64,000 nt of DNA, taken from NCBI GenBank assembly GCA_016191085.1, contig JACPPJ010000005.1:1-64000 (forward strand), written 5' to 3'. The stretch's first letter is position 1; each line of letters starts with the position of its first letter. This stretch comes from Acidobacteriota bacterium (GTDB lineage Bacteria > Acidobacteriota > Terriglobia > 2-12-FULL-54-10). Positions 32,511 through 41,631 of this stretch are shown here, piece after piece. Under the pieces are notes generated by a model. It made no database searches. It was not told where the DNA came from and worked only from the letters and a program-made list of their open reading frames with translations. The position numbers were made by a program, and so were the translations under genes.

Positions 32511-33301
32511 TTAATGACCCCGCGCTTGGAGGTTTCGATGAAGCTCAACAAGTGCTCCAAATCCTCGGATGTGCCGGCCTCTTCCCGAATCTTTTCGAGA
32601 GCCTGCGCCGTATTCAGCTTGGCGGAGCAGAGGAGGCGAAAGGCGTGGTTCAGTTTTTCGCGCCGCTCGGAACTGAAGCCGCGGCGCTTCAGGCCTTCAG
32701 AATTGATCCCGTAAGCGCGGCATTCTCGCTCCGTCGCTGTTCTGGAGAACGGCAGCACGTCCTTAGCGACTGTGCTATAGGCGCCGATAATGCTGTGCCG
32801 CCCGACACGGCAGAACTGATGTATCCCCGTAAACGCGCCGATCACAGCGAAATCTTCGATGATGACATGCCCCGCCAACGTAGTGCCGTTTGCGAGAATG
32901 GTGTGATCGCCGATGATGCAGTCGTGCGCGATGTGCGTATACGCCATCAGGAGATTCTGATTGCCGATCCGCGTGATGCCTCCGCCACCCTGCGTCCCTC
33001 GATGCACGGTAACGAATTCCCGGAACGTGTTGTTTGCGCCAATGATGGTTTCTGAGCGCTCGCCGTGAAATTTCAGATCCTGCGGAATGGCGCCCACTGC
33101 GGCATATGAGAAGAACTTGTTGCCTGGACCGGCGCGCAGAGGGCCGTCAATGTGAACATGGCCGATCAGCTCGCAACCGTCTCCGATCTCAACCTCCTCA
33201 CCGAGAATGCAATATGGTCCGATCCTCACGTCAGCTCCCAGCTTTGCGCCCGGGTGGATAACTGCGGTGGGATGCAGGAGCGCCGTGCTGACTCCGCTCA
33301 T
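32507..33301 (-). CDS. lpxA: UDP-N-acetylglucosamine acyltransferase
   Basis: HPTAVIHPGAKLGADVRIGPYCILGEEVEIGDGC; TVHRGTQGGGGITRIGNQNLLMAYTHIAHDCIIGD. Confidence 0.97.
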   Translation of the reverse strand: MSGVSTALLHPTAVIHPGAKLGADVRIGPYCILGEEVEIGDGCELIGHVHIDGPLRAGPGNKFFSYAAVGAIPQDLKFHGERSETIIGANNTFREFVTVHRGTQGGGGITRIGNQNLLMAYTHIAHDCIIGDHTILANGTTLAGHVIIEDFAVIGAFTGIHQFCRVGRHSIIGAYSTVAKDVLPFSRTATERECRAYGINSEGLKRRGFSSERREKLNHAFRLLCSAKLNTAQALEKIREEAGTSEDLEHLLSFIETSKRGVIK

Positions 33302-33879
33302 TGGAATCTCTCCGCTATCTTGCACATCATGACGGCTTCGGCGGCGAGTTGGCCGTCGACAAAGGCCTCGCCTTTCATGCGACAGTATGCTTGCCGCCGG
33401 GATATGATCTCCACCTGCATCCGGATCTGATCGCCGGGGACGATGGGCCGCCTGAACTTGGCGTTCTCGATCGACGCGAAAAAGACCAGGCGTTCGCCGC
33501 CATCCGGTATGTCTCGCATGATCAGGACACCGCCTGTTTGCGCCATGGCTTCCACAATCAAGACCCCCGGCATCACAGGAAACCTCGGGAAGTGCCCGGC
33601 AAAGAATGGCTCGCCAATGGTGACGTTCTTGATGCCCACAATGCGTTTGTCCGGTTCGAGCTCCAGGATGCGGTCCACGAGAAGAAAGGGCGGCCGGTGC
33701 GGCAAGATTTTCTGAATTTCGTTGATGTCCAGGGTCATGGCACTCCCATCTGCCGGAGCAGGCGGCAGGGCGCCCAAGCCGATCGTGCGATCGCTTGGTG
33801 CGACCGGCAGTTCCACCGCGGCTGATGGCGCAGACTTACTGCCCCGCGGGACTTCGCCAAATTTGCTACTTTGCTCCAT
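33298..33879 (-). CDS. fabZ: 3-hydroxyacyl-ACP dehydratase
   Basis: IQKILPHRPPFLLVDRI, GHFPRFPVMPGVLIVEAMAQTGG. Confidence 0.96.
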   Translation of the reverse strand: MEQSSKFGEVPRGSKSAPSAAVELPVAPSDRTIGLGALPPAPADGSAMTLDINEIQKILPHRPPFLLVDRILELEPDKRIVGIKNVTIGEPFFAGHFPRFPVMPGVLIVEAMAQTGGVLIMRDIPDGGERLVFFASIENAKFRRPIVPGDQIRMQVEIISRRQAYCRMKGEAFVDGQLAAEAVMMCKIAERFQ

Positions 33880-33940
33880 GAATTCGATTGATTATAGTCG
33901 AAGTCTGCAAATGGCACGAAGAAAGCGAGGATTCAGGAGT

Positions 33941-34030
33941 GGTAGCCACGGCGAACGTATTTTTCGCCGCAGGCTTTTGCGTGGACTGGGCACGAACCCA
34001 CGACGAGGAAAAGCGCTCCACGGCTCGCCG
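33941..34030. repeat. GGTAGCCACGGCGA-family imperfect palindromic repeat, copy F1
   Basis: ggtagccacggcgaacgtatttttcgccg ... cccacgacgaggaaaagcgctccacggctcgccg; related to F2 at 59711-59803. Confidence 0.65.
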
Positions 34031-34081
34031 GGACAGGTCTTCACGGCTATCTTACGATTCATCTATCATCGGTAGGTTTGA

Positions 34082-35233
34082 ATGGATTCACTGTTACACT
34101 TTTTGAGTCAGCGCAAAAATCAGATGCTCGCGATGCTCCGCAGCTTCGTTGAAACAGAATCGCCCAGCACGGACAAATCTGCCGTCGATCGCTTCAGCCT
34201 GCTGGTAGCTCGCGCATGCCGCGAAGGAGGCGCCCAGGTACGCTGGTATGAATCACGCGAGACCGGAAACCACCTTCGCGCCGCATTCACTTTCCCGGGT
34301 GGACGGCGAAGCGGGCAGATATTGCTGCTGGGACATATGGACACGGTGTGGCCGCTAGGGACACTCGAGCGCATGCCTGTTCGCATCAGCCGAGGACGAG
34401 CGTACGGACCCGGCATTTTTGATATGAAAGCCGGAATCGTCTGCGGCCTGTTTGCGCTGCAGGCGCTGCGTGAGTTGCGGGTTTCAATAAGAAAGCATGT
34501 AGTATTGCTTCTCACCGCGGACGAAGAAATTGGCAGCCGCTCGTCTCGTCCCTGGATCGAAAAAGAGGCGCGACGGAGCGACTGCGCGCTGGTCCTGGAA
34601 CCTGCACACGAACTCAAAGGTGCGCTCAAGACGGCTAGAAAGGGAGTCGGCGATTTCGAAATCCGCGTTGAGGGCCGCTCAGCGCATGCCGGGTTGGAGC
34701 CAGAGAAAGGCGCCAGCGCCGTCATGGAACTCTGCCGCCAAATCCTGTGTCTGGAGATGTTGGCCAACAGCAGGAAACGAATCACGATGAACGCCGGTAT
34801 TATCTCCGGTGGGACGCGGTCGAACGTGATTCCTGCCGAAGCCATAGCTCACGTGGACGTTCGGGTCGGTCGAGCCAGCGATATGCAACGAGTAGCACGC
34901 AAGCTGTATTCGTTAAAGCCGTTTGACAGGCGCACGAAGCTGATCGTCACGGGAGCGTTTAACCGCCCTCCGCTCGAGCGCACTGCCGACGTTGCGCGGC
35001 TATTTGAGTGCGCGCAGCAGATCGGTGATTCGTTAGGAATCACATTGGAGGAGGCGGCAGTGGGCGGTGGGTCGGACGGCAATTTTACCGCGGGAGTAGG
35101 AACTCCTACTTTGGACGGCCTCGGAGCGGTCGGTGAAGGAGCGCACGCGGCGAACGAAAACATAGTGATCCGAGAGCTGCCGCGTCGCGCTGCACTTCTG
35201 GCGCACTTGATCGCCCAGGTCGGTAACGAATAA
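34082..35233 (+). CDS. M20 family metallopeptidase (carboxypeptidase G2-like)
   Basis: LLLGHMDTVWPLGTL, GPGIFDMKAGIVCGLFAL, LLTADEEIGSRSSR, RSAHAGLEPEKGASAVMEL. Confidence 0.93.
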   Translation: MDSLLHFLSQRKNQMLAMLRSFVETESPSTDKSAVDRFSLLVARACREGGAQVRWYESRETGNHLRAAFTFPGGRRSGQILLLGHMDTVWPLGTLERMPVRISRGRAYGPGIFDMKAGIVCGLFALQALRELRVSIRKHVVLLLTADEEIGSRSSRPWIEKEARRSDCALVLEPAHELKGALKTARKGVGDFEIRVEGRSAHAGLEPEKGASAVMELCRQILCLEMLANSRKRITMNAGIISGGTRSNVIPAEAIAHVDVRVGRASDMQRVARKLYSLKPFDRRTKLIVTGAFNRPPLERTADVARLFECAQQIGDSLGITLEEAAVGGGSDGNFTAGVGTPTLDGLGAVGEGAHAANENIVIRELPRRAALLAHLIAQVGNE

Positions 35234-35272
35234 ATTTCACTATGAAGTTCAATCACCAGGAAGGTTCCACTC

Positions 35273-36484
35273 GTGCATAAGCGCAACAATAAGATTGAAG
35301 TGCCGCGAGGGTTCATGTTCGCCGCCGGCGCCGCCGGATTGCGGACGCATGGAGAGGGTCCCGATGTTGGGTTCATCCGCTCAGAGGCTCCGGCGAAAGT
35401 AGCTGCTTTGTTCACTTCCAACCTCGTTAAGGCTGCGCCCGTTATGCTCTCGCAAGAGCACTTGCGAAAATCTAAGTACATTGCACAGGCGATCGTCGTC
35501 AACGCCGGCAACGCGAATTGTGCCACGGGCGAACAAGGCATGCAGACAGCGGCTGAATGCGCGTCGAAAGCGGCCGAGCTGCTTGGTATACCTGCCGAGC
35601 AAGTTCTGCTCGCATCTACCGGAGTGATCGGCGTGCCAATGCAGGCGCAGAGCATCACGACGATGTTGCCGAAGCTGATGGCGAGACTTAAGCCTGGAGG
35701 CTACGCGGCCGTATCTAAAGCGATATTGACAACAGATACGCGTCCGAAGCTCGCGGCAGCAACCATTTCCCTATCAGGCCGTCAGGTCCGGATTTTGGGC
35801 ATGTGCAAGGGCGCGGGCATGATTAACCCGTGCCTCGCGACCATGCTCGCCTTTATTTTTACCGACGCCGCAGTGGACGGCCAATTTCTTCGCGAGATTA
35901 CTCCCAGAATCGGAGACCTTAGCTTCAATCGCATCTCGGTTGATGGAGATACATCGACGAACGATACTGTATTTGTAATGGCGAACGGGCTCGCGGCTAA
36001 TAAGCCAATCAGTGGGAAGAGTGCAGAGGCAGAAAAGCTCGTTCAGGCGCTCACCGAGGTGGCGAGAGAGTTGGCGATCAAGATTGTAATGGATGGCGAG
36101 GGCGCGAGAAAATTGATCGAGATTCGAGTGGAGAAAGCGGCGTCGGAGGCAGAGGCTTCTGCCATCGCGCGCTCAATAGGAAGCTCGGCGCTCGTGAAGA
36201 CCGCTGTGGCGGGAGCCGATCCGAACTGGGGTCGCATTCTGTCCGCTGCCGGCAACGCAGGTGTCGAACTCCGGCCGGAGCTGACTGATATTTATCTGGA
36301 CGGGGTGCTGGTTTGTCGCAAGGGCGGTGCGGCAGAGTTTAACGAATCGGCACTGCAACGGAAATTGCGGGGCAGGGAAGTCGTAATTCGCATATTGCTA
36401 CGAGCTGGGACCGCCCAGTCCACGTTCTGGACCTGCGATCTCACCGAAGAATACATCCGAATCAACGCGAGCTATCGGACGTAG
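35273..36484 (+). CDS. argJ: Bifunctional glutamate N-acetyltransferase/amino-acid acetyltransferase
   Basis: NAGNANCATGEQGMQTA, LLASTGVIGVPM, ICGM-like LGMCKGAGMINPCLATMLAFIFTDA, VAGADPNWGRILSAAGNAGV; GTG start. Confidence 0.95.
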   Translation: MHKRNNKIEVPRGFMFAAGAAGLRTHGEGPDVGFIRSEAPAKVAALFTSNLVKAAPVMLSQEHLRKSKYIAQAIVVNAGNANCATGEQGMQTAAECASKAAELLGIPAEQVLLASTGVIGVPMQAQSITTMLPKLMARLKPGGYAAVSKAILTTDTRPKLAAATISLSGRQVRILGMCKGAGMINPCLATMLAFIFTDAAVDGQFLREITPRIGDLSFNRISVDGDTSTNDTVFVMANGLAANKPISGKSAEAEKLVQALTEVARELAIKIVMDGEGARKLIEIRVEKAASEAEASAIARSIGSSALVKTAVAGADPNWGRILSAAGNAGVELRPELTDIYLDGVLVCRKGGAAEFNESALQRKLRGREVVIRILLRAGTAQSTFWTCDLTEEYIRINASYRT

Positions 36485-36752
36485 CTGGTCGTTCGCAGTG
36501 TAGACCCGCTTGGAGGCGGAGTGCCTGACTTCTCTGTGAGAACTCGCCGGACAGAGCTGTTGGATACGGCGCGTACCTGAACGGGATGTGCGCGCCAGTC
36601 TCTCATTGCGCTGTACTGCAACCTTCAAATCAATGCAACCATCCGACTGCATGGCGGGATTACTGTCGTCCACCAATAGTCAGCGAGAAAATCGTTTTGT
36701 CCATACCGTCCATCGGAATCGTGGCAGTCGGAGCCAAGCGACAATTCAGAGA

Positions 36753-36824
36753 CTAAATGGGATATTGCACAAAAGCAGACGCGCCAACCAGTAAAATAGA
36801 GATAAACAACAGAAACATCTTCAT
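36753..36824 (-). CDS. 23-aa signal-peptide-like micro-ORF
   Basis: MKMFLLFISILLVGASAFVQYPI*; ATGA overlap with the stop of the upstream fiber gene. Confidence 0.35.
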   Translation of the reverse strand: MKMFLLFISILLVGASAFVQYPI

Positions 36825-38401
36825 TGCAGGACCTCCAGGATCAGGTGCCGCAAAGTGAAGTCGTGATTCCCGTTGGAGCAGGGAGTGGTGCAGCCCACTA
36901 CCACCTTCACGTTTGTGGCGGCGGTAGTATCAATAGTGGCGGCGGTCAGGGCTGGAGGAGCAACGCCAGCAAACCCATAAAACCCGGGCGTAGTTCCCAC
37001 AATCTCCTGCGCGTTGGTGGCACCATTCGCTACAATGTTCAGCCCGAATGTCGCCTGCGACGCGTTATTCGTCCCGCCCCATGACACAAGGGTTCCGCCA
37101 GTACAGGTATTTGTGCCGGGCGAACTCCCGGACCAGCAAACTTTAACAGTTTTGGTGTCTGTTCCAGTCGCAATCCCTACAAGGGTAAGCCGCAGCCCTC
37201 CGCCCACCGGGATGACTCCGGCCCCAATAGCCACGCTGCCCCCGGTAATGTCGTTATCCCCGGTTGAAAGTACGGTTGCAGCTTGCCCATTCGCTTTCGC
37301 CAGCAGGTAAGAAGCGGGCTGCATTGTCGGCGCGCCGCTGGATATTTGACTGACGAACTTTCGATCCGCTCCGGTGTTGAGAGTCACCCCGCCGAGCGTA
37401 GTTGAATTGGTGCGATATTGTGCGGCGTTGTCCGATCCGCCCGGGGAGTCGCCGCCGCTGGCCGCATTCCCCGTTGTACTGACCATCTGTGCATTAGTGC
37501 CGTCGTAAACAACCTCAACCCACTGTCCCGCCCGGATGTCGTTGTCGGCCAAATCCGCACCGGGGCTATCGGAAGTAAACTTCTTGATAGTCAGCGCACC
37601 CTTGGAGTTGAAGTTGATGGACGCTGCCCCAGTGTTCGCCGTATTCGCCTTGAAACGGTAGTGAGTGCCAGTCACGTAGCTGGCAATAGCGGGGGATAGG
37701 TTGCAGGCATAGGTATCATTCGCCCCCGCGTCCGCGCAGAACAGCGGAGCCTCCAAGGTAGTCGCGGTGCTGGAGGTAGTGAGTGCCTCCGTGGGCAACC
37801 GCGCGGCATCCAGCGTCCCGCTGGCGATGTTCGAGGCGTTGGTGGTATCAGTGGAGCAGGATGCGGTAGCGTTGCTAAGGCTGCTGCAACTGGGCTGCGC
37901 CTTGGAAATAACGCCAGCTGGAGAAATGGAAGTAAGGAAGTTATTCGCTGTACCGGCATCGGGAACGACCGTAACGGCAATCGTACCCGCGTCATTCTTT
38001 GATTTGAGTATTTTGTCACTTGAGTCACTCCACACGGATGTTTTCCCCGCTGAAGGTGTCCCAGGAGCGACGGCGTTTGTCAGGGCATTCCCTACTGTTA
38101 CGTCGAAAGCGTTCAGTACCTGAGAGGCGCTGTAGTCACCGCTGTTTGCAGTAACTGCGCCAGTTCTGCCAAATACGGAGTTGACGCTGCCTCCTCCACC
38201 GCCACCTGTTTGCTGCTCCCAGATGTCGGTAGCAACGCAGATATATTCCCGTTGTCCCGCAGCGGCGTCGGTCTTGACGAAGTGATCTCCCTCAGTGCAG
38301 TTTGCAGGCAGGGAGGTGCCGGAATTTACACGCACGTTCTGCGCCAGCAGCATTGAAGTAAAGACAAGGAACACAAATAACCAACAAGCGGTCTTTTGCA
38401 T
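36821..38401 (-). CDS. Tail-fiber-like protein with N-terminal signal peptide
   Basis: MQKTACWLFVFLVFTSMLLAQ; SVNSVFGRTGAVTANSGDYSASQV fiber motif. Confidence 0.7.
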   Translation of the reverse strand: MQKTACWLFVFLVFTSMLLAQNVRVNSGTSLPANCTEGDHFVKTDAAAGQREYICVATDIWEQQTGGGGGGSVNSVFGRTGAVTANSGDYSASQVLNAFDVTVGNALTNAVAPGTPSAGKTSVWSDSSDKILKSKNDAGTIAVTVVPDAGTANNFLTSISPAGVISKAQPSCSSLSNATASCSTDTTNASNIASGTLDAARLPTEALTTSSTATTLEAPLFCADAGANDTYACNLSPAIASYVTGTHYRFKANTANTGAASINFNSKGALTIKKFTSDSPGADLADNDIRAGQWVEVVYDGTNAQMVSTTGNAASGGDSPGGSDNAAQYRTNSTTLGGVTLNTGADRKFVSQISSGAPTMQPASYLLAKANGQAATVLSTGDNDITGGSVAIGAGVIPVGGGLRLTLVGIATGTDTKTVKVCWSGSSPGTNTCTGGTLVSWGGTNNASQATFGLNIVANGATNAQEIVGTTPGFYGFAGVAPPALTAATIDTTAATNVKVVVGCTTPCSNGNHDFTLRHLILEVLQ

Positions 38402-38499
38402 AACACCTTCTCCCGTAAGAGCGCATTACAATGCGGCGCTCGGGCTGTCACTTTTCGTGCCCCGAGCAGTTGCTCAGAGCCTCAGTTATGGCTGTATGT

Positions 38500-41400
38500 T
38501 TATTCGTTGATGGCTCGGGAGGTCTCGTACCAATTGCTCCCGTCATAGAGCGCGGTCAATACATCACATTTGTTGGCAGTTGTGGTGAGTCGGAACGATC
38601 CACCGGAGAGTTTTAAGTTACTCGGCCAAGTCATCGTACGATGACCATCGCCATCCTGGCATAGCAAAAGCGTGATTTGCTCCCCCGCTTGTGGGTTGGA
38701 AATGGAAGAGCTCGTCACGTCGGCGGTTAGCGTAATCTTAAACGAATTCCCCAGACTCGCATCGAAGGTGGGCGTGGCGCTGAAGGCAACCGTGGTGAGC
38801 GCACTGCGAATTGGCCCGGCCACATCCACGCCGCGACCGGAAAACATACCGCTAGAATTTATTCGGGCGACTTCCTGACCGGTCTCGTTGCCAAAACTGG
38901 CACCGCTGCTTTGCAATCTCAGCCTTTCCGCCTCGCCTGTGAGAAAACTCCAATAGGGGTTTCCGGCGTTAGCGGAGTATACTGCTGCACTCTCGTTACC
39001 CGTAGCTGTCGGAGCCGCAATACGAAAAGTGGTTTTTGACCAACCGGGGACACCTATCCAAGCATTCGGGTAATTAGAACCATCCTTCTGCTTGAACCGC
39101 AGTATGGCATCGGAATCGTTATCTGAATTGACCAGCAACTGCCCGTTGTAAATTTCGGCCTTCTGGCCTGGGTTATTCGTGCCAATGCCTACATTCCCAC
39201 TAACGTAGAGACCGCCCCCCGGCGGTGTACTGAATTCTCCAACGGACATGCCCCCCAGCGCATACGTGGCGCCCCATAAACGACTGTCATTCTGGCCCAG
39301 GATCTGTAGATTGGTGACGTTGTTTGGATTGTCCACCCATCGGGACTGCGCCGATCCGGAGTCGGCGTAGTTCGCCACTCCAAAGTTAATCAACTTTAGC
39401 CCCTGCACCATCCCAGATGACGGGACCCCAATGGCCTGCGCCGTGGGGGTGCTCCCTGTATCTTCTACCCCACCGCCGATGAAGGTGAAAAGGGGCGCTT
39501 GGTTTGACCCCGCCCCTGCCCCCTTTTCGAAATAAATGGCGTTCACATCCGTCGGAGCCGCCCCCAACGCATCGCTGTGAAAATCCCAAAAGTTGAAGTT
39601 GTTGAGCGTGACCCCACTGCCGTTGTTGTCAATTACAAACCGGAGCGCGTTTCGCCCGAAGCCGCGCACATTCACGGTCTTCAGAGTTACTTCATTGATG
39701 AATATACCGGTCAAGGCCGTGGGTAACTCAAAGTGAATGGCATCCCGGATGGTCCCGGCAGGGGAAGAATTCAAATATGTGCGGATATTCTCAAGGGTTA
39801 AATTCTCCGTCCATTCACTATTGGCGGACGGTTCCACATGGATTCCATCGCGGGCGAAGTCAGTAACTTGCACATCTTTGATTACGATGTGATCGCCGCC
39901 GTTGATGCGAATGGCGTCACGGCCCGCCTTGCTCATCGAGATTTCCAGCTTCTCTACCGCCGTCCATTTGAGAACATTGTCTACTGTTAAGGTCAAGCCA
40001 TCCGTGTTGTCATCCAGGCCCGAGAAGGTCAAGGTAGTTGCGCCCGTGCCGCTGCCCCGAATGGCGCTACCCGAAGGCAAGGTCCAGGCCGCCGTAGAGG
40101 TCAGCGACACTCCGCCGAGAAGCAATTGAACGGGTTTTGTAACGCCGTCAAAGGGATTCACAGAGGAAGTCTGATTACCCTCCAGCCCACGAGCGTCTAC
40201 CGTCCCGCCGGTAGATGGCAAATCCGCAATCGCCGCCGCGATCTTGGCTCCCGCATCGGCCCCCGCAAACTGGCTGGCGTAACGCGCGCCGTTGACGTTC
40301 GGCGCGGTGACGGCATCTCCGAACTCCACCTTGCCAGCGCCGGTCTTGATGGCCCAGTTGTTCGTAGCGGTGGTCTGATCTTCTATCTTGACTCCGTACG
40401 CGTTCACCATGGTGCCCGCGTCTTTGGATGGGGTGGAGACCCACAGGCCGTAGGCGTTGTTGACAGTACCGCCTGATTGGGTCAGCACCGTGCTCATCGC
40501 CATGAGATCGTTCACGGTGCCCGCGCCGATCATATCGGCCTCAACGGTCAGCGGAAATATGCTCTGGGCGCCCGAATCGTTGTAACCAAGCGCCTGCACC
40601 ACCAGCCCGCGAGGGTTTGGAGGACCGCTGCTGTTGCCGGATTCCGTATAGAAGACCCCGGCTGAGTTGCTGTAGATATCATCCCAAGTTACTGCGCCCG
40701 TCCCCATCTGGTTGATCTGGGTGAAGAGGCCGGGCGCCCACGTCCAGTCCGCGCCAGCCAGTCCCGTGCGAGGGCCCAGCCACATGGATTTACCTGCAGC
40801 ATCCCAGTAAAGATTCTGGTTATCCTGCGAGAGCAACCCACCAGATCCCGCAAACGGTATGGACCCTTCGGTGAAGCTGGAGAAGGTGGGGGCTTTGCTC
40901 AAGAACAGGGAGCCGCCCGCATCGAAATAGCCCTGATTTGTTGGCGTGCTGGAGTTGTCGAAAATGTCAAAAAGGTGGGAATTATTGCCGCTCCTACCTT
41001 TGATCTGGAGAGGTACGCCCGTCGAAGCAGGGGCAGTAATAGGCTGCGTGGTGGTAGGCTCTTGTACGACCGCTGTGCCGACAACCTGATTGGGAGATAC
41101 TGTTACGCCGCCGCCCCCCGGGGCTGCCGTCACTCGCACTTGCGCCAGCGTGACTGCAGTCTGTGAACCTGGAACGATCCAGGTCTCTTCCGCCCAAACG
41201 CCGCCGGATTGGTAATATTTTACCTTGTAAGATGTCCCGCCAGGATTTCCTCCGACGTTGGGCACAAGTGCAACAACGAGCGCGCCATTCGTCAATGTTA
41301 TGGTTTTGGTTCCGCCGAACACCGCTTTGTTATCTGCGGTGACAAAGGACGGCCATGAAACGACCACGGAACCGGAGGCGAGCGAGCCATCGGAGCGGTA

Positions 41401-41631
41401 CACGGTATCCTGAACCGTTGTCGTCGCCGGTTGCTGGGCGCGCAAAGCAGTGACCAGTGGCAACTGCCAAGTGACAAGCACAAACAGCAGCAAGTACGGA
41501 GCGGCGAATCGCGAGCGGAGATCGAACGCACCGCTCGCAACTGGCTCGATGTTCGCTACTCTCCACTTACCACTCGGCACTCGCTTTGCTCTGCCTTCAG
41601 CCTTTTGACTTCTGACTTCTACTTTGTTCAT
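38500..41631 (-). CDS. Large tail fiber/spike-like protein (beta-helix-like central region)
   Basis: DARGLEGNQTSS..., IRINGGDHIVIKDVQVTDFARDGIHVEP, VYVSGNVGIGTNNP-type segment; start placed at MNKVEVRSQ by ATGA overlap with the upstream gene. Confidence 0.7.
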   Translation of the reverse strand: MNKVEVRSQKAEGRAKRVPSGKWRVANIEPVASGAFDLRSRFAAPYLLLFVLVTWQLPLVTALRAQQPATTTVQDTVYRSDGSLASGSVVVSWPSFVTADNKAVFGGTKTITLTNGALVVALVPNVGGNPGGTSYKVKYYQSGGVWAEETWIVPGSQTAVTLAQVRVTAAPGGGGVTVSPNQVVGTAVVQEPTTTQPITAPASTGVPLQIKGRSGNNSHLFDIFDNSSTPTNQGYFDAGGSLFLSKAPTFSSFTEGSIPFAGSGGLLSQDNQNLYWDAAGKSMWLGPRTGLAGADWTWAPGLFTQINQMGTGAVTWDDIYSNSAGVFYTESGNSSGPPNPRGLVVQALGYNDSGAQSIFPLTVEADMIGAGTVNDLMAMSTVLTQSGGTVNNAYGLWVSTPSKDAGTMVNAYGVKIEDQTTATNNWAIKTGAGKVEFGDAVTAPNVNGARYASQFAGADAGAKIAAAIADLPSTGGTVDARGLEGNQTSSVNPFDGVTKPVQLLLGGVSLTSTAAWTLPSGSAIRGSGTGATTLTFSGLDDNTDGLTLTVDNVLKWTAVEKLEISMSKAGRDAIRINGGDHIVIKDVQVTDFARDGIHVEPSANSEWTENLTLENIRTYLNSSPAGTIRDAIHFELPTALTGIFINEVTLKTVNVRGFGRNALRFVIDNNGSGVTLNNFNFWDFHSDALGAAPTDVNAIYFEKGAGAGSNQAPLFTFIGGGVEDTGSTPTAQAIGVPSSGMVQGLKLINFGVANYADSGSAQSRWVDNPNNVTNLQILGQNDSRLWGATYALGGMSVGEFSTPPGGGLYVSGNVGIGTNNPGQKAEIYNGQLLVNSDNDSDAILRFKQKDGSNYPNAWIGVPGWSKTTFRIAAPTATGNESAAVYSANAGNPYWSFLTGEAERLRLQSSGASFGNETGQEVARINSSGMFSGRGVDVAGPIRSALTTVAFSATPTFDASLGNSFKITLTADVTSSSISNPQAGEQITLLLCQDGDGHRTMTWPSNLKLSGGSFRLTTTANKCDVLTALYDGSNWYETSRAINE

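Noticed and set aside
36398-36676. 92-aa minus-strand ORF overlapping the end of argJ
   Set aside because: Antisense to argJ, no motif, no supporting start context
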